From: Rubellimicrobium roseum
Lineage (GTDB): Bacteria > Pseudomonadota > Alphaproteobacteria > Rhodobacterales > Rhodobacteraceae
Assembly: GCF_006152145.1 (NCBI RefSeq)
Contig: NZ_VDFV01000032.1
Location: 1-43,821, forward strand
Length of the DNA: 43,821 nucleotides
Direction of reading: 5' to 3'
Made by a program: the position numbers and the translations under genes. Below, piece after piece: positions 43,749-43,821 of this stretch (position 1 is its first letter; every line of letters starts with the position of its first letter). The notes beneath the pieces are model-generated. The model was given only the letters and a program-made list of their open reading frames with translations, had not been told where the DNA came from and searched no databases.

Positions 43749-43821
43749 TTACCCGCCGAAATATCGCATGTAACGGATAACGACCGGACCAACGGTGATC
43801 ATGACAAGGGCGGGCAGCATC
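43749..43821 (-). CDS. C-terminal end of a membrane protein, possibly TadC-like (cut by window edge)
   Basis: The last 23 codons of a minus-strand frame running off the window read MLPALVMITVGPVVIRYMRYFGG and stop. Written in parts: a hydrophobic LPALVMITVGP, then VVIRYMRYFGG. Codon third positions are GC-rich like real genes here. A final membrane helix with 'P-x-hydrophobic-GP-x-x-I' is how TadC-type (T2SF) pilus proteins often end, and a cpaA gene is nearby. The identification is tentative. Confidence 0.35.
   Translation of the reverse strand, partial: MLPALVMITVGPVVIRYMRYFGG

Noticed and set aside
43701-43821. Plus-strand frame from TTG running off the right edge
   Set aside because: Poor third-position GC compared with the opposite strand, which has better codon use and a membrane-protein-like end.
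1-43821. CRISPR arrays or regularly spaced repeats
   Set aside because: No series of repeats with uniform spacers was found. The only direct repeats seen are the 16-bp pair at 17200-17231, the four-site array at 4741-4801 and the att pair.

Overview
The window comes from a high-GC alphaproteobacterium, most likely of the Rhodobacterales or a close group. This rests on strong G/C third-position bias, FixJ-type two-component genes, LOV/PAS hybrid kinases with the alphaproteobacterial [10 protein letters not shown]-type His box, and a CpaA-type prepilin peptidase. No species marker is present, so the assignment is an inference.

Positions 1-7079 are an integrated mobile element of lower and uneven GC. 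It carries a tRNA-site tyrosine integrase, an unknown protein, an AlpA-like small HTH regulator, another unknown, an HUH-type replication protein and a stand-alone AAA/ABC-type ATPase as possible cargo, nearly all on the minus strand. A four-site symmetric repeat lies upstream of alpA. Palindromes and an AT-rich tract lie beyond rep. The element ends at 7058-7079 in what reads as the last 20 nt of a tRNA (probably tRNA-Leu).

Positions 7080-17449 look like a second, decayed island in tandem. It begins with two broken integrase pseudogenes and ends at a second, one-base-shorter copy of the tRNA 3' end. Its cargo is a frameshifted sensor kinase with two response regulators (minus strand) and, divergently, a tightly coupled operon of exported proteins: a DUF7282-like protein, two DUF1254/DUF1214 proteins, an outer-membrane beta-barrel, a tiny secreted peptide and a DUF900-type lipoprotein hydrolase.

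Positions 17600-19409 hold fragments of an outer-membrane protein gene and a STAS gene, followed by an intact DUF3131 gene. They are in the same order and orientation as full-length relatives at 28.5-35.1 kb, which indicates an old segmental duplication followed by deletion. Next come a CPA1 cation/proton antiporter with a cyclic-nucleotide-like domain, a small zinc-ribbon protein and two hybrid histidine kinases (three PAS domains; one LOV domain).

Positions 28545-41938 form a surface-glycan and stress region: a beta-barrel protein, galU, an RsbU/RsbV/RsbW-like partner-switch operon, a GAF protein, and a polysaccharide block. The block contains a four-gene operon (cellulose-synthase-like GT2, membrane-anchored DUF3131, OpgC-type acyltransferase, GH16-like protein) plus two secreted DUF3131 proteins. 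With the copy at 18-19 kb this makes four DUF3131 proteins in 22 kb. I infer a glucan made from UDP-glucose, exported, acylated and trimmed in the periplasm. This is the best candidate for an undescribed system here. The window closes with cpaA, a LuxR-type regulator and the 3' end of what may be tadC, suggesting the edge of a Flp/Tad pilus locus.
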